Shown here: positions 23,839-31,497 of the stretch, in pieces
Layout of the letters: the number at the start of each line of letters is the position of its first letter
Numbering within the stretch: position 1 is the first letter of the stretch
NCBI GenBank assembly: GCA_002369515.1
Contig: DFFM01000030.1
Coordinates: 1-31,497 of the forward strand
Length of the DNA stretch: 31,497 nucleotides
From: Prevotella sp. UBA3776
Lineage (GTDB): Bacteria; Bacteroidota; Bacteroidia; Bacteroidales; Bacteroidaceae
Direction of reading: 5' to 3'
Translations under genes and position numbers: made by a program
The notes under the pieces: generated by a model
The model's database searches: none
Seen by the model: the letters and a program-made list of their open reading frames with translations, nothing else
What the model was told of the DNA's origin: nothing

Positions 23839-26800
23839 CTACTGGCCCGATTGGTCAATGGCTTTGAGGATGTTGACGGCCTGTTCAACGCTGCTGACAT
23901 CCTTCACCACCATCGAGCGCTTGCCTTTGGTTTCGCGCAGATTGCATCGGCGGGTATTGTGTCCGATGAAGTTGAGCACATGGTCGAAGGCTCGGCTCTG
24001 ATAGTAGGCGCTCATGGGGTTCTGCACGAAGAAGAGGGTCATCATGCCCTGCTTGAGCATGATTTTTTCGCAGCCCAGCCGTTTGCCCAGTCGGCGCAGC
24101 GGCACCACGAGCAGCAGTTCGTTGCCTTCGGGCGGTATGGGGCCGAAGCGGTCGTTGAGCCGACGTTTGTATTCCTCCAGATCCTGGTCGTTGCGGATGT
24201 GCTCCAACTCGCGGTAGAGCAGCATGCGCTCGCTGCTGCTGGGTACGTAGAGGTCGGGGAAGTACATTTCCAGGTCGCTTTCCAGCGAGCAGTCGTCAAC
24301 AAATTCTACGCTCTGTCCGCTGGTCGAAGCGGCAGGTGTGTGGGCTTGGTCCTTTTCCATTTCGGCGTAGAGGTCGTGGAACTCGTCGTTCTTCAGTTCG
24401 GTGACTGCCTGCGAGAGGATTTTCTGGTAGGTTTCGTAGCCCAGGTCTTCCATGAATCCGCTTTGCTCGGCTCCGAGCAGGTTGCCGGCTCCGCGGATGT
24501 CGAGGTCCTGCATCGACAGATTGAATCCGCTTCCCAGCTCCGAGAATGTTTCCAGTGCCTCCAGCCGTCGGCGCGCTTCCTGATTGAGGCTGGCCAGGGG
24601 AGGAGCCAGCAGGTAGCAGAAGGCTTTCTTGTTGCTTCGTCCCACTCGGCCGCGCATTTGGTGGAGGTCGGAGAGTCCGAATCGGTGGGCGTCGTTGATG
24701 ATGATGGTGTTGGCGTTGGGAATGTCGATGCCGTTTTCTACGATGGTGGTGGATAGCAGCACGTCGTAGTCGTAGTTGATGAACCCCATGATGATTTTCT
24801 CCAGTTCCTCGGGTTTCATTTGTCCGTGTCCTACGGCCACTCTACAGTCGGGCACGTATTTCTGTATCATCAGTGCCAGTTCGGGCAGGTTGCTGATGCG
24901 GTCGTTGACGAAATACACCTGTCCGTTGCGGCTCATTTCGAAGTTGATGGCGTCGGCTATGATTTCCTTGTCGAAGGTGTGTACTTCGGTGCAGATGGGG
25001 TAGCGGTTGGGTGGGGGAGTCTGAATGATGCTCATGTCGCGCGCCCCCATGAGCGAGAACTGCAAGGTGCGCGGTATGGGTGTGGCGCTCATGGTGAGCG
25101 TATCGACGTTGGTTTTCAGCTTGCGCAGTTTCTCCTTGGTGGATACTCCGAACTTCTGCTCCTCGTCGATGATGAGCAGTCCCAGGTCTTTCCATTTCAC
25201 GGCTTTCCCGATGAGTTTGTGGGTTCCGATGAGAATGTCCACTTTGCCCGCTTCGAGGTCGGCCAGGATTTCCTTGGTCTTTTTGGCACTGCGGGCGCGC
25301 GACAAGTACTCCACTCTGACGGGCAGGTCCTTCAGTCGTGAGCTGAAAGTCTGGTAGTGCTGATAGGCCAGCACGGTGGTGGGCACGAGCACGGCCACTT
25401 GCTTCGAGTCGCAGGCGGCTTTGAAGGCGGCGCGTATGGCCACTTCGGTCTTGCCGAATCCCACGTCGCCGCAAACCAGACGGTCCATGGGGCGCGCACT
25501 CTCCATGTCGGCCTTCACGTCGTTGGTGGCCTTGAGCTGGTCGGGGGTGTCCTCGTAGAGGAAGCTGGCCTCCAGCTCCTGTTGCATGAACGAGTCGGCG
25601 CTGAAGGCATGGCCGCGCTCGTGGCGGCGGGCGGCGTAGAGGCGGATGAGGTCGCGGGCGATGTCCTTGATCTTGGTCTTGGTGCGCTCCTTCAGACGGT
25701 CCCATGCGCCGGTGCCCAAGGTGGAGAGGCGTGGTGGCGTTTCGCTGTCGCGCCGCTTGTACTTCGATATCTTGTAGAGCGAATGGATGCTCACATCCAC
25801 GATGTCGCCGTGCTGGTAGATGATTCGGATGACTTCTTGGTAGGCCTGATGGTCGTCAGACGGCTGACCGTCGCCTGACGATGGGCGATGGGGATTGGAA
25901 GGCAGCGGCACACGCACCAGTCCGGCGAACTTTCCGATGCCGAAGTCCACATGCACGATGAAGTCGCCGGGCTCCATCTCCTGCAGTTCTTTCATGGTGA
26001 GCGCCATCTTGCCGCTGCGGGCAGCGTCGCTGCGCAGGTTGTATTTGTGGAAACGGTCGAAGATTTGGTGGTCGGTGAACAGGCACATCTGCATCTGGTG
26101 GTCGATGAATCCGGCATGCAGCGTCTTTTCGACCGGCGTGAACGTTATTTGGCGTTCCATGCCTTCAAAGATGTCGCGCAGACGCTCGTTCTGTTTCTGG
26201 CTGTCGGCCAGTACGTAGAGCCGGTAGCCGCGCAGCTGGTAGTCCTCGAAGGTTTGGGTGAGCAGGTCGAAGTTTTTGTGGAACAGCTGCTGGGGCGACA
26301 TGTCGAACCGCAGGGTTGCCTGCGGCTGTCCCGTGGCGTGGGTGCCGAACTCTATGCGTCGGAAGTTGAGCAGGTCGTCGGCGAACTGCGCGCCGCTGAG
26401 CAGCATGTTTTCGCTCTGCATCTGGCGCAAGAGTTCGTGCTGCTCCATTTCGGTCATTCCCTCCATCCGCTCGGTGACGGCTTGCTGTGAGAATCCGTCT
26501 TGATAGGTGCGCTCCACCACGTCGCGCACATAGAGCAGGTCCTTCATGGCAACGACGGTGTCGGCGGGAAGGAACTTCATGAATGAGGTTTTCTCGGTTT
26601 CGGCGGCGGTGAGTTCGGGCACGATTTCCACGCTTTCGCGCTTGTCTCGCGAGAGTTGTGTCTGCACTTCGAAGGTGCGGATGGAGTCCACTTCGTCGCC
26701 GAAGAAATCGATGCGGAAAGGCCACTCGCTGCTGTAGCTATAGACGTCGAGAATGCTTCCGCGCACGGCAAACTGCCCCGGCTCATACACGTAGTCGGTT

Positions 26801-27333
26801 TCGTGGAACCCATAGTCGCGCAGTGTGCGCTCCAGGCGGGTGAGGCTGTGCTCTTCGCCTACGGCCAGTCTGAGGCACCGCTCGTCGAGTTGCTTTTTCG
26901 AAACCACCAGCTCGGCCAATGCTTCGGGGTGGGTGACGATGAAGGGAGTGGTGCGCCGCTTGCCGTCTGACGGATGCTGCTTGCCAGCACCTGCGAGTCG
27001 GCTCAGCACCTCGGTGCGCAGTATTTCGTTGGCGGCATCGCGCTGTCCGTACTTCACCTGCCGCCGGTAGGACGAGGGGTAGAACAGCACTTGCTCCTGG
27101 CCCAGCAACTGCGTCAGGTCGTGATAGAAATAGCCCGCTTCGTCGGCATCTTGCAGCACAAAGAGCACGGGGACGGTGGTTTGCTGAGCCACCGAGGCGA
27201 ACATGACGGGCGCACCCGAGACAACGAGCCCCTGCAGGAAAACGGCGCGGAGCGATTTGTCTTCCAGAGTTTTCGCCAGCGCCGCGGCCTGCGGCGACTT
27301 GGCATATGTTTTCAATAAGTCTTGTATCTTCAT
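23839..27333 (-). CDS. mfd: transcription-repair coupling factor
   Basis: Mfd removes RNA polymerase stalled at DNA damage and recruits UvrA. The 1,164 residues from ATG 27331-27333 (MKIQDLLKTYAKSP) match the usual length; the in-frame extension to 27414 crosses the promoter. Order of domains: UvrB-like N-terminal part (ending near residue 350), the RNA-polymerase-interacting domain (about 460-560, EPGDFIVHVDFGIGKFAG), then the RecG-like translocase with Walker A GFGKTE (about 624), DEEQ (about 721), SATPIPRTLQFS and QMRGRVGRS, and a C-terminal TRCF domain. Single-gene unit; its 5' leader may be only a few nucleotides. Confidence 0.97.
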   Translation of the reverse strand: MKIQDLLKTYAKSPQAAALAKTLEDKSLRAVFLQGLVVSGAPVMFASVAQQTTVPVLFVLQDADEAGYFYHDLTQLLGQEQVLFYPSSYRRQVKYGQRDAANEILRTEVLSRLAGAGKQHPSDGKRRTTPFIVTHPEALAELVVSKKQLDERCLRLAVGEEHSLTRLERTLRDYGFHETDYVYEPGQFAVRGSILDVYSYSSEWPFRIDFFGDEVDSIRTFEVQTQLSRDKRESVEIVPELTAAETEKTSFMKFLPADTVVAMKDLLYVRDVVERTYQDGFSQQAVTERMEGMTEMEQHELLRQMQSENMLLSGAQFADDLLNFRRIEFGTHATGQPQATLRFDMSPQQLFHKNFDLLTQTFEDYQLRGYRLYVLADSQKQNERLRDIFEGMERQITFTPVEKTLHAGFIDHQMQMCLFTDHQIFDRFHKYNLRSDAARSGKMALTMKELQEMEPGDFIVHVDFGIGKFAGLVRVPLPSNPHRPSSGDGQPSDDHQAYQEVIRIIYQHGDIVDVSIHSLYKISKYKRRDSETPPRLSTLGTGAWDRLKERTKTKIKDIARDLIRLYAARRHERGHAFSADSFMQQELEASFLYEDTPDQLKATNDVKADMESARPMDRLVCGDVGFGKTEVAIRAAFKAACDSKQVAVLVPTTVLAYQHYQTFSSRLKDLPVRVEYLSRARSAKKTKEILADLEAGKVDILIGTHKLIGKAVKWKDLGLLIIDEEQKFGVSTKEKLRKLKTNVDTLTMSATPIPRTLQFSLMGARDMSIIQTPPPNRYPICTEVHTFDKEIIADAINFEMSRNGQVYFVNDRISNLPELALMIQKYVPDCRVAVGHGQMKPEELEKIIMGFINYDYDVLLSTTIVENGIDIPNANTIIINDAHRFGLSDLHQMRGRVGRSNKKAFCYLLAPPLASLNQEARRRLEALETFSELGSGFNLSMQDLDIRGAGNLLGAEQSGFMEDLGYETYQKILSQAVTELKNDEFHDLYAEMEKDQAHTPAASTSGQSVEFVDDCSLESDLEMYFPDLYVPSSSERMLLYRELEHIRNDQDLEEYKRRLNDRFGPIPPEGNELLLVVPLRRLGKRLGCEKIMLKQGMMTLFFVQNPMSAYYQSRAFDHVLNFIGHNTRRCNLRETKGKRSMVVKDVSSVEQAVNILKAIDQSGQ

Positions 27334-27344
27334 GATAACGGCGG

Positions 27345-27352
27345 CAAAGGTA
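27345..27352 (-). promoter_or_regulatory. -7 box for mfd (TACCTTTG)
   Basis: TACCTTTG on the minus strand ends only 11 bp before the mfd ATG, predicting an almost leaderless transcript. Confidence 0.6.
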
Positions 27353-27447
27353 CGAAAAAAACGCCTAAGCAGACACAGAAATGAGAGAAAATAGTCTTCA
27401 CGCCTAAAAAACATTTGTCAAGTGGATGGTAGAAAGGAAATAATTTG

Positions 27448-27455
27448 TACTTTTG
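27448..27455 (+). promoter_or_regulatory. -7 box for the glycosyltransferase (TACTTTTG)
   Basis: TACTTTTG lies 22 bp upstream of the ATG at 27478. The -33 element is not clear. Confidence 0.5.
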
Positions 27456-27477
27456 CAGAAAAGAAACCTCTTTGACC

Positions 27478-28227
27478 ATGAATCCAAGCGACAGCATTGT
27501 CATCATTCCCACTTACAACGAGAAGGAGAACATCGAAAAAATCATCAGGGCCGTCTTTGCGCTCGAGAAAACGTTCCACATCCTTGTCATTGACGACGGT
27601 TCGCCCGACGGCACCGCCCAAATTGTGCATCGGCTGATGGCCGACGAGTTTGCCGACCGCCTGTTCATTATCGAGCGTTCGGGCAAACAGGGGTTGGGAA
27701 CGGCCTATATCATGGGCTTCAAGTGGGCTTTGCAACGCGACTACGAGTATGTTTTCGAGATGGATGCCGATTTCAGCCACGACCCCAACGACCTGCCGCG
27801 GCTCTACAGCGCCTGCGCCGACGAGGGATACGATGTGGCCATCGGTTCGCGCTACATCAGTGGCGTGAATGTGGTGAACTGGCCCATAGGACGTGTGCTC
27901 ATGAGCTATTTCGCATCGATGTACGTGCGTCTGGTGACGGGTTTCAAGGTCCACGACACCACCGCCGGATTCAAGTGCTACCGCCGGCGTGTGCTCAGCA
28001 CCATCGAACTGGACAAGATTCGGTTCAAGGGCTACGCCTTCCAGATAGAAATGAAATACACCGCCTACAAGATTGGGTTCCGCATCAAGGAGGTGCCCGT
28101 CATCTTCGTCAATCGGCGCGAGGGGGTGAGCAAAATGAGCGGTGGCATCTTTGGCGAGGCTTTCTTCGGCGTGATGCGTCTGCGCTGGGATGGATGGACG
28201 CGCAAATATCCGAAAATCAAGGACTGA
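27478..28227 (+). CDS. polyprenol monophosphomannose synthase-like family 2 glycosyltransferase
   Basis: The 249-residue cytoplasmic GT-A enzyme should move a sugar from a nucleotide donor to a polyprenyl phosphate. The family signature is complete: VIIPTYNEKENIE (8-20), VIDDGSPDGTA (37-47, donor-binding Asp pair), QGLGTAYIMGFKWAL, the metal-binding EMDADFSHDP (94-103) and GSRYISG, ending with EVPVIFVNRREGVSKM. No membrane helices follow, as in bacterial Dpm1-like enzymes that lack the anchor. ATG 27478 is preferred over 27445 because the -7 box lies between. The acyltransferase gene follows about 100 bp downstream on the same strand; a shared envelope role is plausible. Confidence 0.92.
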   Translation: MNPSDSIVIIPTYNEKENIEKIIRAVFALEKTFHILVIDDGSPDGTAQIVHRLMADEFADRLFIIERSGKQGLGTAYIMGFKWALQRDYEYVFEMDADFSHDPNDLPRLYSACADEGYDVAIGSRYISGVNVVNWPIGRVLMSYFASMYVRLVTGFKVHDTTAGFKCYRRRVLSTIELDKIRFKGYAFQIEMKYTAYKIGFRIKEVPVIFVNRREGVSKMSGGIFGEAFFGVMRLRWDGWTRKYPKIKD

Positions 28228-28325
28228 AGGCCGCCCATGCGCCCATTGTTGTCGAGGCGCGAAGTCTGAAGTTCAAAAGCGTGGAAGCTGAACCGTTAAT
28301 CGTGAATTCGTAAAATTTGGAAATC

Positions 28326-29084
28326 GTGAAGTATCTCTATCGACTCTATCAAATCTGCATAGCCTTTCCCGTCACCATTGTGGCCACCATCATCACCAGC
28401 ATCACCGTGACCATCGGATGCACCTTGGGCAACGGCCATTTTTGGGGCTATTATCCCGGCAAGTGGTGGTCGCGCGTGGAACTGTGGGCGTTTCTCATCC
28501 CCGTCAAGGTGGTCGGGCGCGAACATTTAAAGAAAGGCGAGTCTTATGTTTTCGTGAGCAACCATCAGGGTGCTTTCGACATATTCCTCATCTACGGCTA
28601 TCTGAGCCGCAACTTCAAGTGGATGATGAAGCGCGGCATCAAGAAAATTCCCTTCGTGGGGTTCGCCTGCGAGCGCAGCCATCAGATATTCGTCGATAAG
28701 AGCGGACCGCGCAAGGTGAAGGAAACCTACGACAAAGCCCGCGAAATACTGCGCGACGGCATTTCGCTGGTCGTCTTTCCCGAGGGAGCGCGCAGCTTCA
28801 CCGGCCACATGGGCGTGTTTCGCCGCGGAGCCTTCATGCTGGCCGACGAGTTGCAGTTGCCCGTGGTGCCGCTCACCATCAACGGGTCGTTCGACATCAT
28901 GCCCCGCACACGCGACTGGCATTTTGCCAACTGGCACCCGCTCACACTCACCATCCACGAACCCATCTATCCGCAGAGCCAGGGAGCCGAGAACGTGAAA
29001 CAGACCTTGGAAAGCAGCTATCAGACCATCATGGACGGTCTTGTGCCCGAAATGCAAGGTTTCGTTGAGAACCCCGACCAATAG
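28326..29084 (+). CDS. 1-acyl-sn-glycerol-3-phosphate acyltransferase (PlsC family)
   Basis: This membrane-bound acyltransferase should acylate lysophosphatidic acid or a similar lipid. From GTG 28326 the 252-residue protein starts VKYLYRLYQICIAFPVTIVAT (start codon read as Met) with a hydrophobic N-terminal helix (about 10-32). Catalytic NHQGAFD (Asn79-His80...Asp85) and the phosphate-binding FPEG (151-154) are intact. An in-frame TTG at 28317 would add three residues; there is no ATG option. It is followed 11 bp later by the MetH-activation gene and preceded by the glycosyltransferase. Confidence 0.92.
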   Translation: MKYLYRLYQICIAFPVTIVATIITSITVTIGCTLGNGHFWGYYPGKWWSRVELWAFLIPVKVVGREHLKKGESYVFVSNHQGAFDIFLIYGYLSRNFKWMMKRGIKKIPFVGFACERSHQIFVDKSGPRKVKETYDKAREILRDGISLVVFPEGARSFTGHMGVFRRGAFMLADELQLPVVPLTINGSFDIMPRTRDWHFANWHPLTLTIHEPIYPQSQGAENVKQTLESSYQTIMDGLVPEMQGFVENPDQ

Positions 29085-29095
29085 ATTCCGACGCC

Positions 29096-29983
29096 ATGCA
29101 GCTGGGCATCCATCAGTTTTCCTATCCCATCGGCGAAGTGCAGCCCTACATCAACTGGCTCTACTTCTTCCATGCGTGGGGGCTCAGCGGCAAACCGGCC
29201 TCCGAGCAGGCCGACTTGCGGCGCGAGGCCGAGGCCATGCTCTGCGAGTTCCGTCAACGTGGTTTCCAGACGCGCGCCCTCGTAGGCCTGTTCGAAGCCT
29301 ACAGCCAAGGCGATGACATTGTGGTGAAACCACCGCTGACACCCTCAGGGGAGAGGGGAAAAAACGTATGGGGGAGGGACGGCAAGGACTTTTCGCTACC
29401 CATGCTTCGCCAACAGCGTCCTGTACGCGCCGGACAGCCCAACCTGTGTTTGGCCGACTATCTTCGTCCGGCAGGCTGCGGGCAGAAAGACCACATCGGC
29501 ATCTTTGCCGCCACCATGCCCCACACCGTCGAAACCGACTTCGGCCACGAGCCCTACCAGAAGATGCTGGCGCAGACGCTGGCCGACCGACTGGCCGAAG
29601 CAACTGCCGAACGGCTGCACCTGGAAGTGCGCCGCCGAATTTGGGGCTATGCTCCCGACGAGCAACTCACCATCGACCAACTCCATCAAGAGGCTTTTCA
29701 GGGCATTCGACCCGCCGTAGGATACCCGTCGCTGCCTGACACCAGCATCAATTTCGCCATTGCTCAATTGCTGGGCATCGCCGACATTGGCATCCGACTC
29801 ACCGAGAGTGGCATGATGGTGCCCCACGCCTCGGTCTCGGGACTGATGTTCGCCCATCCCCAGGCCCGCTACTTCGACCTCGGGAAAATCGGCGACGACC
29901 AGCTGCGCGACTACGCCCGCCGCCGCCGCGTCCCCGTTGAGCTGATGCGCCGTTTTCTCAGCACCAGCCTTCTCGACGAATAG
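29096..29983 (+). CDS. standalone MetH reactivation (AdoMet-binding) domain protein
   Basis: The 295-residue protein matches only the C-terminal activation domain of cobalamin-dependent methionine synthase, which uses S-adenosylmethionine and a flavodoxin-type electron donor to rescue oxidised cobalamin. The diagnostic block is RPAVGYPSLPD (205-215), then LTESGMMVPHASVSGLMFAHPQARYFDLGKI. The B12- and folate-binding domains are absent, so it must act on a separate MetH encoded elsewhere (inference). Oddity: residues about 79-97 (from PPLTPSGERGK to GRDG) look like an in-frame insertion of G/C-rich repetitive DNA in an otherwise conserved N-terminal part. ATG at 29096 follows plsC closely. Confidence 0.9.
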   Translation: MQLGIHQFSYPIGEVQPYINWLYFFHAWGLSGKPASEQADLRREAEAMLCEFRQRGFQTRALVGLFEAYSQGDDIVVKPPLTPSGERGKNVWGRDGKDFSLPMLRQQRPVRAGQPNLCLADYLRPAGCGQKDHIGIFAATMPHTVETDFGHEPYQKMLAQTLADRLAEATAERLHLEVRRRIWGYAPDEQLTIDQLHQEAFQGIRPAVGYPSLPDTSINFAIAQLLGIADIGIRLTESGMMVPHASVSGLMFAHPQARYFDLGKIGDDQLRDYARRRRVPVELMRRFLSTSLLDE

Positions 29984-30037
29984 TCAGGTGAATCATTGCC
30001 TCCTGTCGAGGTGTTTTTCCCTGTTTTCAAATGTGGC

Positions 30038-30105
30038 AAAAATAAAGCAGTGCTTTACGACCTAATTCTCTAGAGAATTACAGCGTAAAGCACTGCTTTA
30101 TTTTT
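30038..30105. terminator. bidirectional terminator / cruciform with 22-bp perfect arms
   Basis: Arms 30038-30059 and 30084-30105 are perfectly complementary (core GCAGTGCTTTACG), begin and end in A5/T5, and enclose a second palindrome AATTCTCTAGAGAATT (30064-30079). It lies between two convergent genes and should terminate both ways. Confidence 0.85.
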
Positions 30106-30118
30106 CTATTGCCGCCAG

Positions 30119-30244
30119 TTGTGGATTTCTTGTCGTGAATTATGTAATTCTTGCCGTGAATTATGAAATTCTTGTCGTGAGTTACGGATTTCTTGTCGTG
30201 AGCTATGAAAGTCTTGTCGTGCGACACGAAAGGGGTGTCGGGAG
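30119..30244. repeat. tandem array, 6 units of 21 bp (TTCTTGTCGTGA core)
   Basis: Six contiguous 21-bp units (starting 30119, 30140, 30161, 30182, 30203 and 30224) share the pattern TTATGAAATTCTTGTCGTGA with increasing divergence towards 30244. There are no spacers, so it is not a CRISPR. It ends 4 bp before the nuclease stop codon. Confidence 0.85.
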
Positions 30245-30247
30245 TTC

Positions 30248-31183
30248 CTATTTGAATCCCCAGGAGTTGAGATAGACGTTTTGCTCCACCGTGTCCTCCA
30301 CGTCGTCGGGCAGGTTGCAGAAAAAGTCAATACCTGTTTTCTCCTCCAACTCGTCAATGCTTATGACGTATTTCTTCAAGGCGTTGCCATCGTCGTATCC
30401 AGCCTTGTGCTCTATCCAGAAAGCCATGGCCTTGTAGCCTTGATTGTTGCCGCTGACCTGCTTGTTTTTGCAGAGAACGGCCATGAAGAAATACTTGGGC
30501 ACGGGAATCTGAGAGGCGCCAGTGCCGATGTAGCGCATGATGTTTTCCTTGCTGTCGATGGTGCCGCCCTTGCATACGTAGAGAGTGTCGCGGAAGTCGT
30601 TGCGGTTCCAGGTGCGCACCATTCCCTCCATGTTGGCCCAAACGTTGGCGTTGAATGCGTTCACTTGCGGCTGCATGTTGGTCAGATAGAACGTCTGGTA
30701 GTTGCAGTCGAACGAACTGAGCCGGTCAGCCGACGGGCAGATGTGGCCGTGGTCGAAGCCCGAGCCCCAGTAGGGGTCGGTGGGCAGCTGATAGTCGGTG
30801 TGGAGGAAGTCGTCGTGCGGATATTGCTCCTCGCCCTTCTTCGTGTTGGCATAGTAGCGAGAGGTGTTGCCTTCGCGCAGCGACTCGTACATCTGGTAGC
30901 AGCTCCAGCGCTGGGCCCGCTTCTCGGCATCCCACTCTGTGCTGTAGTTCACGCCCGTCTCGCCGTTGCGCGAGTTGAGCAGGCATGTGTGGACTATCAC
31001 CAGGCTGCTGCCGCCTCGTACATGGGGGAACTCCAGCCTGGCCAGATTGGCGTTCTGGCGGGCGTTGTTGGCATTGACATTGCGAACGGTGGTTTTGCCG
31101 CCGTTGTCATCGTCGTCTTTTGAACACGCTGTGAGCAGCAGTGCCACGGCGAGCAGGGGGAGGAAAAAGCGGATGGGGTTCAT
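30248..31183 (-). CDS. DNA/RNA non-specific endonuclease, lipoprotein
   Basis: The 311-residue protein has a lipoprotein signal (MNPIRFFLPLLAVALLLTAC, Cys20) followed by an acidic SKDDDDNGG linker, typical of surface-exported Bacteroidota lipoproteins. The rest is a NUC1-type beta-beta-alpha-Me nuclease: catalytic GFDHGHICPSADR (142-154), then YLTNMQPQVNAFNANVW (166-182), which carries the metal-binding Asn. The family usually has DRGH; here the Arg is His (DHGH, 144-147), with the catalytic His147 kept. It would degrade extracellular nucleic acid or act in defence. It lies downstream of the L31 terminator, and I see no clear promoter in the short gap. Confidence 0.92.
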   Translation of the reverse strand: MNPIRFFLPLLAVALLLTACSKDDDDNGGKTTVRNVNANNARQNANLARLEFPHVRGGSSLVIVHTCLLNSRNGETGVNYSTEWDAEKRAQRWSCYQMYESLREGNTSRYYANTKKGEEQYPHDDFLHTDYQLPTDPYWGSGFDHGHICPSADRLSSFDCNYQTFYLTNMQPQVNAFNANVWANMEGMVRTWNRNDFRDTLYVCKGGTIDSKENIMRYIGTGASQIPVPKYFFMAVLCKNKQVSGNNQGYKAMAFWIEHKAGYDDGNALKKYVISIDELEEKTGIDFFCNLPDDVEDTVEQNVYLNSWGFK

Positions 31184-31212
31184 GGCCGGTGGGGGTGTTG
31201 GTTGATGATGCT

Positions 31213-31266
31213 AAAAAAAGTGCGGTCTCGGCGTATATGCAACTACGCTTGGGACGCACTCTCTTT
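31213..31266 (-). terminator. terminator of the L31 gene
   Basis: On the minus strand AGTGCG (31255-31260) pairs with CGCACT (31219-31224), and an inner GCGTA/TACGC stem follows. TTTTTTT (31213-31219) ends it. It lies about 35 bp past the L31 stop. Confidence 0.8.
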
Positions 31267-31295
31267 TTCGTCGGAATTATATGATAATCTCTCTC

Positions 31296-31497
31296 TTATT
31301 TCTTTGCAGCCTTGCCGTAGCGGCTCATGAACTTGTCAACGCGTCCGGCGGTGTCAACGAGCTTGCTCTTACCAGTGTAGAACGGGTGCGAGCTGCTGGA
31401 GATTTCTACTTTTACAACGGGGTAAGTTTCGCCTTCAAATTCCACGGTGTCATTGGTTCTTGCCGTAGATTTTGTAAGGAACATATCGCCGTTGGAC
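31296..31497 (-). CDS. rpmE2: 50S ribosomal protein L31 type B (5' end cut by window edge)
   Basis: The visible frame encodes [20 protein letters not shown], then [29 protein letters not shown] and a basic KAAKK end, which is ribosomal protein L31. It belongs to the type B (zinc-independent) form, because no CxxC is present in the visible part. The frame continues past an internal ATG (31482-31484) to the window edge, so the gene is partial: roughly the first 20 residues lie outside. Its terminator is at 31213-31266. Confidence 0.93.
   Translation of the reverse strand, partial: SNGDMFLTKSTARTNDTVEFEGETYPVVKVEISSSSHPFYTGKSKLVDTAGRVDKFMSRYGKAAKK

Noticed and set aside
30119..30244. possible CRISPR array
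   Set aside because: The 21-bp units are contiguous with no spacers, and no cas genes are present.

Overview
The window looks like a chromosomal piece of a Bacteroidales bacterium, most likely Prevotellaceae. The reasons are recurrent TAnnTTTG promoter boxes, two secreted proteins with C-terminal tails like type IX secretion signals, DUF4251- and DUF4369-type proteins, a TrpB2-type tryptophan synthase beta chain and BspA-type leucine-rich-repeat fragments. The genus is an inference; there is no rRNA here.

Positions 1 to about 4,970 form an accessory, mostly AT-rich block that abuts tRNA-Arg(CCG), a classic integration target. It holds two short unknown genes, one with a helical motif I associate with phage and mobile-element proteins of Bacteroidota. 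Next come three headless BspA/LRR C-terminal cassettes in alternating orientation and two different tyrosine recombinases. Each cassette begins at the same short sequence (consensus CCTTGGGRACTG). Two of these copies lie head to head as a perfect 12-bp inverted repeat, and the third starts directly after the stop codon of the nearer recombinase. I read this as a candidate DNA-inversion or cassette-exchange system (shufflon) for the variable end of a surface or receptor-binding protein. The expressed 5' part would lie outside the window. This is the main discovery candidate.

Positions 5,045 to 31,497 are GC-richer core chromosome: asnA; a pair of secreted type-IX-like proteins; a lone TrpB2; a sodium:solute symporter; a redox operon (glutathione peroxidase, thioredoxin reductase, DUF4251 protein); a lipoprotein; a metallophosphoesterase; dihydroorotase; a DUF4369-like lipoprotein; a membrane protein overlapping an FtsB/DivIC-like division gene; dnaX; mfd; a polyprenol-phosphate glycosyltransferase followed by an acyltransferase and a standalone MetH reactivation domain; a DNA/RNA non-specific nuclease lipoprotein; and the 3' part of the type B ribosomal protein L31 gene at the right edge.

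The intergenic DNA is unusually structured. It has strong terminator hairpins, a 12 x 9-bp array, a 6 x 21-bp array next to a 22-bp-arm cruciform, a long A/T-rich inverted repeat upstream of the symporter, and a dispersed motif (TGTCGTGyTTTA) that appears in several unrelated gaps.
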